A stretch of DNA of 44,241 nt from Tepidimonas thermarum (GTDB lineage Bacteria > Pseudomonadota > Gammaproteobacteria > Burkholderiales > Burkholderiaceae_C). The position numbers and the translations under genes were made by a program. The notes under the pieces were generated by a model. It ran no database searches. It was not told the origin of the DNA and was given only the letters and a program-made list of their open reading frames with translations. Of this stretch, positions 1-6,715 are shown piece by piece (within the stretch, counting starts at the first letter, position 1; each line of letters begins with the position of its first letter). The stretch spans positions 1 through 44,241 of the forward strand of contig NZ_VJOL01000019.1 in assembly GCF_007556705.1 (NCBI RefSeq). Reading direction: 5' to 3'.

Positions 1-53
1 AGCAAGATCGCATAAGCGGCTTCCAAGGGGTTGGTTTCGACTCGTATTGCCAT
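1..53 (-). CDS. Start of an unidentified small ORF, runs off the left edge
   Basis: An ATG at 53-51 on the minus strand opens a frame reading MAIRVETNPLEAAYAIL before the window edge. It is preceded by a good ribosome binding site, AAAGGAG, about 10 bases upstream, which is why I accept it although only 17 codons are visible. I do not recognise the family. It lies downstream of, and in the same direction as, the broken HTH-type gene at 243-856, so it probably belongs to the same decayed mobile-element remnant. Confidence 0.4.
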   Translation of the reverse strand, partial: MAIRVETNPLEAAYAIL

Positions 54-246
54 GAGGGTTACACTCCTTTCTCGAAGTCATGGCGTCAGACCCACCCTCG
101 CGCTGTCTGCTGGGCGGGGAGCGTAGGCGCGTAGCGCCGGAGATCCCCGCCCAGCAGACAACCGGCAAAATGGAATTTACAGAAAGAACGATACACAACT
201 TGAGGGCGCGCTCCGCACCCAGGTGCACATCACCGAGCAGGCTCAT
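1..246 (-). CDS. Possible small ORF overlapping the broken HTH gene (ATGA), open at the edge
   Basis: An ATG at 246-244 overlaps the TGA (245-243) of the broken HTH-type gene and has GAGGAGG 7-8 bases upstream, the layout of a translationally coupled partner. The frame starts MSLLGDVHLGAERALKLCIV and stays open through the hairpin at 104-160 to the window edge. It would overlap the better-supported start at 53 in another frame, so at least its distal part may not be real coding sequence. I do not recognise the product; confidence is low. Confidence 0.25.
   Translation of the reverse strand, partial: MSLLGDVHLGAERALKLCIVLSVNSILPVVCWAGISGATRLRSPPSRQREGGSDAMTSRKECNPHGNTSRNQPLGSRLCDLA
104..160. 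repeat. Long perfect inverted repeat (17-bp stem with an inner hairpin)
   Basis: Bases 104-120 (TGTCTGCTGGGCGGGGA) and 144-160 are exact reverse complements. The 23-base interval contains a second perfect stem, 126-130 with 134-138 (GGCGC/GCGCC, loop GTA), so the whole unit can fold as one long cruciform or stem-loop. Neither side has a run of T, so it is not a classic intrinsic terminator. It sits between two minus-strand frames of the left-end element. It could be an mRNA processing or attenuation structure, or a DNA site recognised by an element protein; the sequence does not decide. Confidence 0.75.
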
Positions 247-856
247 GGGGTGACCTCCTCGTCGCAGACGTCCTGGGCTGCGTAGGCCACGGCGAGCCGC
301 AGCGACGACTGTAGCAAGGGCGGCAAGCCGTGCGATGGAATCACTTCGCTGCCGATGGCCTCCTCGTACAGCCGCACCAGAAGCTCTTGAACGCCCACCG
401 GCGCCGCCACCAGAGCCTCCTCGTCGACAAGGGCGCCCACCTGCGGGTCGTCCAGCAGAGCCCGAAGGCCGACGCGAATGCGCCGCTCGGGACTGCCGCC
501 AATCGAGAAATCGCGGACATCGATGGCGCCCGCTGCCAGCAGCACGTTGACTGTCGAGGTCCCGAGGTAGCTGGCGCATGCCGGGCGAACTCCCGGCTGT
601 TGTTGCGCGTATCGCGGGTACCGCTTTGCAGTTGCAGCAAATACCCAAGCGTTACGCCCAGCTCATGGGCCACTTGCGATAGGGTGTGGCCGTTGGTATC
701 CCCCTGCTTGCGAAGCAGCCGGATAAGCCGTGGGGCAGGGCGGGGCGGTTTGCCCGGCTCCTGCGCGGCAGGGTGGCTGCGACGGGGTTCATGGCGGGCC
801 GCAGTGTCGGCGACTGTGGCGGCGACTGTGGTCTAGTCACTTTCAGCTATCTGCAT
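243..856 (-). pseudogene. HTH-type regulator-like gene, broken by an early TAG and a frameshift
   Basis: An ATG at 856-854 with AAAGGAG seven bases upstream starts MQIAESD and meets an in-frame TAG at 835-833 (codon 8). The same frame then stays open and reads a helix-turn-helix-like stretch around 730-640 (RLLRKQGDTNGHTLSQVAHE then LGVTLGYLLQLQSG). Near 565 one base appears to be missing: the frame must shift to continue as CASYLGTSTVNVLLAAGAID and onwards to VCDEEVTP and the TGA at 245-243. Repaired, it would be about 200 residues. Residue patterns suggest an XRE-like DNA-binding protein of a plasmid or integrative element, but I cannot name the family. Two independent lesions argue for a decaying gene rather than one sequencing error. 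Confidence 0.55.
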
Positions 857-1263
857 CGATGTGCTCCTTTGAATCAAAAGGTTGTCCTCGATGCGTATAG
901 CGACACGGCTTTAAAACCTCTCCAGGCGCCTTCCCTGGCTGTTGGGCCGAGTGGCGAGCCGCAGTGGCGCCGTCTAAGGCCTGCTCGAAAGGGGCCGCGT
1001 TGGGACGCCTGTGAATGCATGTGCCGCGCCAGACGGCCTGCGCTGTGGGAGCACAGGGTTGTGGGGGTGCTCATGGGCAGGTCTCACGAGCGAGAGCCCG
1101 CCAGGGCGACCGCACCATGGCGTTGGTCGCATGGGCTCATCGCCTCAGCAGCTCAGCAGCCGTTCGGGAGTGCTGGTGTCGATGCGTGCTCGGTCGCCCT
1201 GCCGTGCCGTGAGGTCTCCCGGGGTCATGCTCCGCTGTCAGTCGCTAAAATATTCCTCGGAGT
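857..1263. other. Intergenic stretch without a supportable gene
   Basis: No open frame here has a ribosome binding site or a recognisable protein pattern; the frames that exist look like GC-rich shadow frames. An imperfect palindrome (CCTTTGAATCAAAAGG) lies at about 866-881, just upstream of the broken HTH gene's ribosome binding site, and could have been an operator. At the right edge TAAAAT (1246-1251) is a plausible -10 box for the tRNA-Ile gene starting at 1264; I see no clear -35 box. Confidence 0.4.
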
Positions 1264-1543
1264 GGGCCGTTAGCTCAGTTGGTCAGAGCAGAGGACTCAT
1301 AGCAGCAGTTGTGCACCACCGTGGGAAACCCGGTGCGTGAATGGCGTCAAATTCGGCGAACCCTGACGGCCGCCAGGCACAAGGCAACGCCGAGCCAAGC
1401 CCGCCGTGCGGGAAGGTGTAGAGACTAGACGGCGCCCACCTGTTGACCCCTCGGGTCATGGTGAAGGCATAGTCCAGGGAGCCCAGAAACGGGCACAAAC
1501 CGGAATCCTTTGGTCGTTGGTTCAAGTCCAACACGGCCTACCA
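1264..1543 (+). tRNA. tRNA-Ile(CAU) interrupted by a group I intron
   Basis: The 5' exon is 1264-1300 and the 3' exon 1504-1543; joined they make a 77-nt tRNA with encoded CCA. The acceptor stem is GGGCCGT with ACGGCCT, the D arm GCTC/GAGC, the anticodon stem GAGGA/TCCTT around loop CTCATAA (anticodon CAT, 1298-1300), and the T arm GTTGG/CCAAC around TTCAAGT. The 3' half (TTGGTCGTTGGTTCAAGTCC) resembles the E. coli ileX-type tRNA-Ile2, whose C34 becomes lysidine so that it reads AUA, rather than elongator tRNA-Met; that assignment is by resemblance. The split lies directly after the anticodon, the position occupied by the known Azoarcus BH72 tRNA-Ile(CAU) intron. Confidence 0.9.
1301..1503 (+). 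ncRNA. Compact group I (IC3-like) self-splicing intron, 203 nt
   Basis: The intron lies between the anticodon CAT and AATCC of the tRNA. An internal guide GTG (1311-1313) can pair with the 5' exon CAU to form P1. Landmarks shared with the Azoarcus tRNA-Ile intron, compared from memory, include GTCAAATTCGGCGAA (P3/P4 region), AACGCCGAGCCAAG, GGTGTAGAGACTAGACGG (P7 5' strand, the guanosine-binding side) and GAAGGCATAGTCCAGGGAG (P7 3' strand, about 1463-1481). GAAA-type loops cap P2 (GGGAAACC) and P9 (GCCCAGAAACGGGC), and the intron ends in G1503 as the terminal omega-G. It contains no ORF and so no homing endonuclease. Length matches the roughly 205-nt Azoarcus intron. Confidence 0.9.
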
Positions 1544-1947
1544 CTCCTCTGCCGTTTCTGCGTGCATCACCCAGCGCACCTGGCCTGTTCTGGCACGCAC
1601 CCGGTGGCGGGTGCGTATATACCTTCTGGCTGCTGCCGTCGGGTCTGTGGCTGTGTTCGCTGGGCCTGGCTGCGCCAAGCCGACCTCGTGCGGGCGCCAG
1701 CACGGTTGGCCCAATCGGGCCGCGGTGCGGCATGTGGGCGCTGCGGCAGTTGACGTGCGGTGCGTTTGAAAAGCCTGGGACGCTGGGTTGCTAGACCTCA
1801 TGGCGGCTGGCTAGAATCTGGCGCTGAGGTGGAGCGGTTGTTGCGCTGTTGTTGCGCAGCTCGGTTCGCCGGGGGTCGGGCACGTTCGGTCGCGTTCGGT
1901 TACGTTCGGCCAAGTGCTTGATTTTGTTGGACTGAGTGGCTTGATTT
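1544..1947. other. Spacer between the two CAU tRNA sequences
   Basis: No supportable protein gene is present. A perfect 9-bp hairpin with a GTGG loop (1595-1603 with 1608-1616, ACGCACCCG/CGGGTGCGT) lies about 50 bases after the tRNA-Ile 3' end and may protect or terminate that transcript, though no T tract follows. A short GGCCC/GGGCC hairpin lies near 1709-1722. The right part holds three tandem 10-base units listed separately. Confidence 0.4.
1881..1910. repeat. Three tandem 10-bp units (NNCGTTCGGY)
   Basis: CACGTTCGGT, CGCGTTCGGT and TACGTTCGGC follow each other without spacing, differing mainly in the first two bases. A 10-bp period places each copy on the same face of the helix. No function is evident; they lie about 40 bases upstream of the decayed CAU tRNA. 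Confidence 0.6.
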
Positions 1948-2018
1948 GGGCCTGTGAGAGCTGGGGACGGGTACTCATAATCCCTTGGTCGCAGGTTCGA
2001 GCCCTGCACGGCCTACCA
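1948..2018 (+). pseudogene. Decayed second CAU tRNA (intact 3' half, damaged 5' half)
   Basis: From 1974 the sequence is a well-formed tRNA 3' half: CTCATAA loop, TCCCT, T arm GCAGG/CCTGC around TTCGAGC, then ACGGCCT-A-CCA ending at 2018. It differs from the tRNA-Ile at 1264 by compensatory T-stem changes, so it came from a separate functional tRNA. The 5' half is damaged: the acceptor strand GGGCCTG mismatches at its last two positions, about ten bases of the D arm are missing, and GGGGAC is followed by an extra six-base GGGTAC before the anticodon loop. It could be a pseudogene or a half left by recombination at the tRNA end. Confidence 0.5.
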
Positions 2019-2066
2019 AGCTCGCCGAAGCCGCCAAAAATTCGTGTATACTTTCGGCTTCAGCAA

Positions 2067-2143
2067 GCGGCTGTAGCTCAGTTGGATAGAGTACTTGGCT
2101 ACGAACCAAGGGGTCGTGGGTTCGAATCCTGCCAGCCGCGCCA
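2067..2143 (+). tRNA. tRNA-Arg(ACG)
   Basis: A 77-nt gene with encoded CCA. Acceptor stem GCGGCTG/CAGCCGC with G73, D arm GCTC/GAGT, anticodon stem CTTGG/CCAAG around CTACGAA (anticodon ACG at 2101-2103) and T arm TGTTC-class with GGGTTCGAATCCTG. A TATACT hexamer at 2047-2052 is a plausible -10 element; no convincing -35 box is seen. Confidence 0.95.
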
Positions 2144-2150
2144 CATACCC

Positions 2151-2179
2151 AAGGCCAGTCCCTGCGACTGGCCTTTTTT
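2151..2179 (+). terminator. Rho-independent terminator after tRNA-Arg
   Basis: A perfect 10-bp stem, AAGGCCAGTC (2151-2160) with GACTGGCCTT (2166-2175), loop CCTGC, followed by four more T residues. It lies 7 bases after the tRNA CCA end and separates the tRNA from the ABC transporter genes. Confidence 0.93.
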
Positions 2180-2201
2180 ACGTCTGCTCCGAGGACCGCG
2201 C

Positions 2202-2978
2202 ATGCCCGAGCCGGCCGATATCGAACTGCTGGACTTGACCGCCGGGTACGAGCGCCATCCGGCCGTTCACCACGTCAGCCTGCGCTGGCGCGCGGGCGAG
2301 CTGGCGGCGGTCGTGGGCCCCAACGGGGCGGGCAAGTCCACCCTGCTCAAGGCGGTGGCGGGCCGCTTGCGCCCCATGCACGGATCGGTCCGTGGCGTTG
2401 CGCCGCGCCAGGTGGCGTATCTGCCGCAGACCAGCGAGGTGGACCGCGCGTTTCCGGTCACGGTTGCGGAGCTGGCTGTCATGGGCTTGTGGCATGAGCT
2501 GGGGCCGCTGCGGCGCGCCTCGCCCGAGCAGCGCGCCCGTGTGTCGGCGGCCATCGCGGCGGTCGGGCTGCAGGGGTTCGAGCAGCGCACCCTGGACACG
2601 CTCTCGGGTGGGCAGTTTCAGCGCGCGCTGTTTGCCCGGCTCATGCTGCAAGACGCCCCGGTGGTGTTGCTGGACGAGCCGTTTGCCGGCGTGGACACGC
2701 GCACGCTGGAGGATCTCATTTGCATTTTGCAGCGCTGGCACGAGGCCGGGCGCACGGTCATCGCGGTGCTGCACGACTTCGAGCTGGTGCGGGCGGTGTT
2801 CCCGACCACGACGTTGCTGGCGCGTGAGCTGGTAGCGCACGGGCCCACGGCGCAGGTGCTGACCGACGCGCATCTGCTGCGCGCGCGTCAGCTGCAAGAG
2901 GCGTTTGACGAGCGCGCCGAGCTGTGCGAGCTCGACGCGCCGGGTACCCAGGAGCCCGTGCATGACCATCGGCACTGA
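2202..2978 (+). CDS. Metal-type ABC transporter ATP-binding protein (ZnuC/MntB-like)
   Basis: A 258-residue cytoplasmic ATPase that would power uptake of a divalent metal, probably zinc or manganese, with the permease encoded next. Visible motifs are the Walker A loop GPNGAGKST, the ABC signature LSGGQFQRALFARL, Walker B VVLLDEPFAGVD and the H-loop VLHDFELV. The C-terminus is histidine-ended (PVHDHRH), common in zinc-handling proteins. The start is the first ATG after the tRNA-Arg terminator; upstream in-frame codons overlap that terminator and the tRNA. It overlaps the permease gene by 17 bases. No substrate-binding protein gene is adjacent, so the exact metal cannot be read from the locus. 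Confidence 0.88.
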   Translation: MPEPADIELLDLTAGYERHPAVHHVSLRWRAGELAAVVGPNGAGKSTLLKAVAGRLRPMHGSVRGVAPRQVAYLPQTSEVDRAFPVTVAELAVMGLWHELGPLRRASPEQRARVSAAIAAVGLQGFEQRTLDTLSGGQFQRALFARLMLQDAPVVLLDEPFAGVDTRTLEDLICILQRWHEAGRTVIAVLHDFELVRAVFPTTTLLARELVAHGPTAQVLTDAHLLRARQLQEAFDERAELCELDAPGTQEPVHDHRH

Positions 2979-3852
2979 ATCGTGGCTGGCGGCTTGGCTG
3001 GCCGCCACCGGGCTGGAGTTCGACTTCATGCGGCGTGCGGTGCTGGGCTGCCTGTTGCTGGCGGTCAGCGCGGCGCCGGTGGGCGTGTTGTTGATGCTGC
3101 GCCGCATGAGCCTGATGGGCGATGCGATGTCGCACGCCATCCTGCCGGGGGCGGCGATAGGGTATTGGTTGGCCGGGCTGTCGCTGCCGGCGATGACCCT
3201 GGGCGGTGTGCTGGGCGGCATCGTGGTGGCCGGGGCCGCAGGTGTGGTGGCACGCCACACCGTGTTGCGCGAGGACGCGGCGCTGGCGGTGTTCTACCTG
3301 ATGTCGCTGGCGCTGGGGGTGTTGATTTTGTCGGTGCGCGGCAGCCAGGTGGATCTGCTGCATGTGCTGTTCGGCTCGGTGCTGGCGCTGGAGGACGAGG
3401 TGCTGCTCCTGCTGGGTGGCGTCGCGGTTCTGACCGTCGTGGGGTTGGCCGTGCTGTGGCGCCCGCTGGTCATGGAATGCGTCGATCCGGCGTTTTTGCG
3501 CGGTGTCAGCCCTTGGGGCGCGATGGCGCACCACGGCTTTCTGGCACTGGTGGTGATCAACCTGGTGGCGGCGTTTCACGCCCTGGGCACGCTGATGGCG
3601 GTGGGCATGATGGTCCTGCCCGCGGCGAGCGCGCGCTTTTGGGCGCGCCGGTTGCAGCCGCTGCTGGCGGTGGCCACGGCCAGCGCGGTGGTGCTGGCGT
3701 GGGCGGGGCTGGCCCTGTCCTATGTCTGGGACTGGCCCACCAGCCCCACCATCGTGCTGGTGCTAGGCGTCTGGTACTTGGTGTCGCTGCTGTTGGGGCC
3801 GCACGGCTGGTGGCGCCAGCAGCGCGTGCCGCACCGGCACCTCAAAGGGTAA
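2962..3852 (+). CDS. Metal-type ABC transporter permease (ABC-3 family, ZnuB/MntC-like)
   Basis: A 296-residue inner-membrane protein with about eight hydrophobic segments. The stretch APVGVLLMLRRMSLMGDAMSH (split here as APVGVLLMLRRM and SLMGDAMSH) is the cytoplasmic coupling region typical of ABC-3 metal permeases, and LPGAAIGY follows it. It would form the channel driven by the ATPase just upstream, with which it overlaps by 17 bases. ATG 2962 gives the normal family N-terminus; a longer frame from 2905 would lie inside the ATPase gene. Substrate within the zinc/manganese/iron group is not determined. Confidence 0.87.
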   Translation: MTIGTESWLAAWLAATGLEFDFMRRAVLGCLLLAVSAAPVGVLLMLRRMSLMGDAMSHAILPGAAIGYWLAGLSLPAMTLGGVLGGIVVAGAAGVVARHTVLREDAALAVFYLMSLALGVLILSVRGSQVDLLHVLFGSVLALEDEVLLLLGGVAVLTVVGLAVLWRPLVMECVDPAFLRGVSPWGAMAHHGFLALVVINLVAAFHALGTLMAVGMMVLPAASARFWARRLQPLLAVATASAVVLAWAGLALSYVWDWPTSPTIVLVLGVWYLVSLLLGPHGWWRQQRVPHRHLKG

Positions 3853-3900
3853 TGCGCTGCCGTGCGGCTGGCGCGTGCCGAACCGGCTAAGCTTGCGGCC

Positions 3901-5268
3901 ATGCAAGCTTGGCGTGCCTCGCTGTTGTGGTTCGATCCGGACGCGGATCACCCCTGTCACCGGTTCGAGTCCGATGGGTTGCTCGCGACCGCGCGGGATG
4001 CGGATGGGGTGCAGCGGGTCGTGGCGATCGGCGACTGGGCCACGCTGCGGCGACAGTTTCCAGACGTGCCTGTCGCGGATCGCCGGGGCCAGCTGATTGC
4101 ACCGGGCTTCATCGACCTGCACATCCATTACCCGCAAACGGACGTCATCGGCTCGCCGGCCGAGGGCTTGCTGCCGTGGCTGGAGCGCTACACCTTCCCC
4201 CACGAAGCGCGGTTTGCCGATGCGGCTTATGCGGGCGAGGTGGCGCGCTTTTTTTGGGATGAGCTGCAGCGCCAAGGCGTGACCACGGCGCTGGTGTTTG
4301 CGACATCGCACCCGGTTTCGGTGGACGCGCTGCTGGGCGAGGCCGAGGCGCGCGGGCTGCGCTGCATTGCGGGCAAGGTGCTGCAGGACCGCCACAGCCC
4401 GGACGGGGTGCGCGACCACACCGAGCAATCCCTGCAGGACACGGAGGCGCTGCTGACGCGCTGGCATGGCCGCGCCCGCCTGGGGTATGCGATCACCCCC
4501 CGCTTCGCGCCGAGCTGCAGCGATGCGCAAATGCAGGGGGCGGGGGCGCTGGCCAAGCGCTACCCGGATGTGTGGCTGCAGTCGCACGTGGCCGAGAATG
4601 TGGACGAAGTGCGCTGGGTGCGTACCCTGTATCCGCACGACCGCAGCTACCTGGCCGTCTATGGGCGGTTCGGCCTGCTGCGCGAGCGTGCCGTCTATGC
4701 GCACGGCATTTACCTGGATGCTGACGACTGGGCGCTGCTCGCCGACACGCGCGCGGCGGTTGCCGTGTCGCCGACCAGCAACCTGTTTTTGGGCAGTGGA
4801 TTTTTCGACTACGCAGCAGCCCGTGCGGCCGGTGTGCGCCTGGGGCTGGCCAGTGACGTGGGCGGGGGGATGAGCTTTAGCCCCTTTGCCACCATGCGGG
4901 CGGCGTACACCGTCGCGCGCGCCGGCGTGCGCGGTGACGGCGCGGCCAAGACGGCGGTGAGCCTGTCGCCTTTCGACCTGTGGTGGCAGCACACCGCGGG
5001 CGCCGCGCAAGCCTTGGGGCTGGCGGGTGTGGTGGGGTCGCTCGCCGTTGGCAGCGAGGCGGATTTCGTCGTCCTCGACCCCGCCGCCACGCCCCTGCTG
5101 GCGCGCCGCACCGCGCAGGCCGAGTCATTGGCGCAGTGGCTGTTTGCCTTGGTGATGCTGGCCGACGACCGTGCGGTGCGCGAGGTCCACATCGCGGGCG
5201 CTGCACCGACACACAGCGCTGCAAGGCCGCAACATGCGCGCAACATGTCGGCGTCATCCTACCGCTGA
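3901..5268 (+). CDS. guaD: Guanine deaminase
   Basis: A 455-residue amidohydrolase that converts guanine to xanthine and ammonia in purine catabolism. The N-terminal composite beta domain leads into the metal-binding HxH at residues 74-76 (GFIDLHIHYPQTD), followed by RYTFPHEARF, SHVAEN, HGIYLDADDW and the catalytic-side SDVGGGMSF. These are the characteristic guanine-deaminase blocks and the length matches the family. ATG 3901 gives the usual start; a GTG at 3862 in frame is possible but has no better ribosome binding site. The last 20 residues (after HIAGAAP) look non-conserved. It lies 48 bases after the metal permease and 3 bases before the efflux genes; its metabolic partners may be the purine ABC transporter at 20279-25007. 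Confidence 0.92.
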   Translation: MQAWRASLLWFDPDADHPCHRFESDGLLATARDADGVQRVVAIGDWATLRRQFPDVPVADRRGQLIAPGFIDLHIHYPQTDVIGSPAEGLLPWLERYTFPHEARFADAAYAGEVARFFWDELQRQGVTTALVFATSHPVSVDALLGEAEARGLRCIAGKVLQDRHSPDGVRDHTEQSLQDTEALLTRWHGRARLGYAITPRFAPSCSDAQMQGAGALAKRYPDVWLQSHVAENVDEVRWVRTLYPHDRSYLAVYGRFGLLRERAVYAHGIYLDADDWALLADTRAAVAVSPTSNLFLGSGFFDYAAARAAGVRLGLASDVGGGMSFSPFATMRAAYTVARAGVRGDGAAKTAVSLSPFDLWWQHTAGAAQALGLAGVVGSLAVGSEADFVVLDPAATPLLARRTAQAESLAQWLFALVMLADDRAVREVHIAGAAPTHSAARPQHARNMSASSYR

Positions 5269-5271
5269 ACC

Positions 5272-6705
5272 ATGAAACGCTTGCTTTCTCAAAGGGTGTG
5301 TGCGGGGCCGCTGGCCCTGGCGGTGCTGGGCCTTGCCGCCTGTGCGACTGCGCCGACCGATCCCGCCGCGCTGCAGGCCCCGGCTGCGCCTGCCCACTGG
5401 GCCGCACCCTGGGCGGCCCAGCCCGCGGCCCCTGCGCCGGGCGCGCAGTGGTGGCAGGCGTTTGGCGATGCCGGTTTGACGCAACTGGTCGAGCAGGCGC
5501 TGCAGGCCAACCCGGACGTCGCCGCCGCGCTGGCCGCCGTGGCGCAGGCGCGGGCGGTGCGCGATGGTGCCCAGGCGACCACCGGCCCGACGCTGGACGC
5601 CAGCGCGGCGGTGCAGCGCAGCCAGACCGGCAACGCGTCACCCGGGACCGTCTGGCGCGCCGGGCTGGATGCCAGTTGGGAAATCGACGCCTTTGGCCGC
5701 CGTGCCGCCGGTGTGCAGGCCAGCGAGGCGGATGTGCGCGCCAGCGAGGCGCAGCTGCGCGGCGTGCGTCTGACCCTGGCGGCCGAGGTGGCCACCACCT
5801 ACTTCGAATGGTGGGGGGCGCGTGAGCGCCTGCGCCTGGCGCAGGAAAGTCTGGCGGCCCAGCGCGCCGCGCTGCAGTTGACCGCATGGCGCGCCCAGGC
5901 GGGGTTGGCCTCGGCGCTGGATCTGGAGACCGCGCGTGCCGCGGTCGAACAAACGGCGGCCACCGTGCCGGCGCTGGAGGCAGCAGCACGCCAGGCGATG
6001 CATGCTTTGGCCGTGCTGACCGGCCGCCCGCCCGCCGCACCGTTGCCCACCCCGCCCGCGGCAGCGCCGCAGCCCCCAGCGGCATGGGTGCTGCCGCTGC
6101 CTGCCGATGCGCTGCGCCAACGCCCGGACGTTGCCGCTGCCGAGGCGCGGCTGCAGGCGGCGTATGCCCGCGTGCGCCAGGCCGAAGCGGCCCAGTGGCC
6201 GACCTTGCGGCTGGGCGGTGCGTTGAGCCTGGCAGCGCCGCGGGTGTCGGACCTGTTCGATGTCGCGGCGCTGACGCGCTCGCTGGCTGCCAGCCTGGCG
6301 GCGTCACTGTTCGATGGCGGGGCGGCCGAGGCGCAGGTGCGCGCCCAGGCCGCCGCGGCCGAGCAAGCGCGCGCGGCGCTGGCCAGTGCCTTGCTGGCGG
6401 CCCTGCGCGACGTGGAAAACGCGCTGGTGGCGCTGGCCGCCGACCGCGCGCGGCTGGACCGCTTGCAGGCTGCGGTGGCGTCGGCCACCCAGGCCGAGCG
6501 GCTGGCCAGCCAGCGCTACGCCGCCGGGCTCATCGACTACCGGGCGCTGCTGGACGCCCAGCGCACCCTGCTGGCCGTGCAAAGCGACCTGGCGGCTGTG
6601 CGCACCGCCTGGGCCACGGACCATGTGCGCCTGATCAAGGCCCTCGGCGGACGGCCCGACGCCGACGCGGCAACGCCCCCGGCCGTCCCCACCGCCCAAC
6701 CGTGA
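5272..6705 (+). CDS. Outer-membrane efflux lipoprotein (TolC/NodT type)
   Basis: A 477-residue outer-membrane factor. The signal peptide ends in a lipobox (LGLAAC, Cys at about residue 24), so the mature protein should be lipidated. The remainder is alanine/glutamine-rich with two long alpha-helical repeats; WWQAFGDAGLTQLVEQALQA (start of repeat one), QTGNASPGTVWRAGLDASWE and LFDGGAAEAQVRAQAAAAEQ are typical of the NodT branch. It would be the exit duct for the adaptor and ABC pump encoded just downstream (10-base gap). Start ATG 5272 directly precedes the signal peptide. Confidence 0.9.
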   Translation: MKRLLSQRVCAGPLALAVLGLAACATAPTDPAALQAPAAPAHWAAPWAAQPAAPAPGAQWWQAFGDAGLTQLVEQALQANPDVAAALAAVAQARAVRDGAQATTGPTLDASAAVQRSQTGNASPGTVWRAGLDASWEIDAFGRRAAGVQASEADVRASEAQLRGVRLTLAAEVATTYFEWWGARERLRLAQESLAAQRAALQLTAWRAQAGLASALDLETARAAVEQTAATVPALEAAARQAMHALAVLTGRPPAAPLPTPPAAAPQPPAAWVLPLPADALRQRPDVAAAEARLQAAYARVRQAEAAQWPTLRLGGALSLAAPRVSDLFDVAALTRSLAASLAASLFDGGAAEAQVRAQAAAAEQARAALASALLAALRDVENALVALAADRARLDRLQAAVASATQAERLASQRYAAGLIDYRALLDAQRTLLAVQSDLAAVRTAWATDHVRLIKALGGRPDADAATPPAVPTAQP

Positions 6706-6715
6706 TGTCTTCGCC

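Noticed and set aside
104-160. Hairpin as an intrinsic terminator or oriT
   Set aside because: No T tract on either strand, and no relaxase gene or nic-site pattern nearby; kept only as an inverted repeat.
686-1340. Two overlapping plus-strand frames of 195 and 109 codons
   Set aside because: One lies antisense to the broken HTH gene, both run into the tRNA-Ile gene, and neither has a ribosome binding site or recognisable motif.
1425-2009. Minus-strand frames with peptides such as GRVGLEPTTKGF and MQGSNLRPRDYEYP
   Set aside because: These are antisense readings of the tRNA 3' halves, a well-known source of false proteins.
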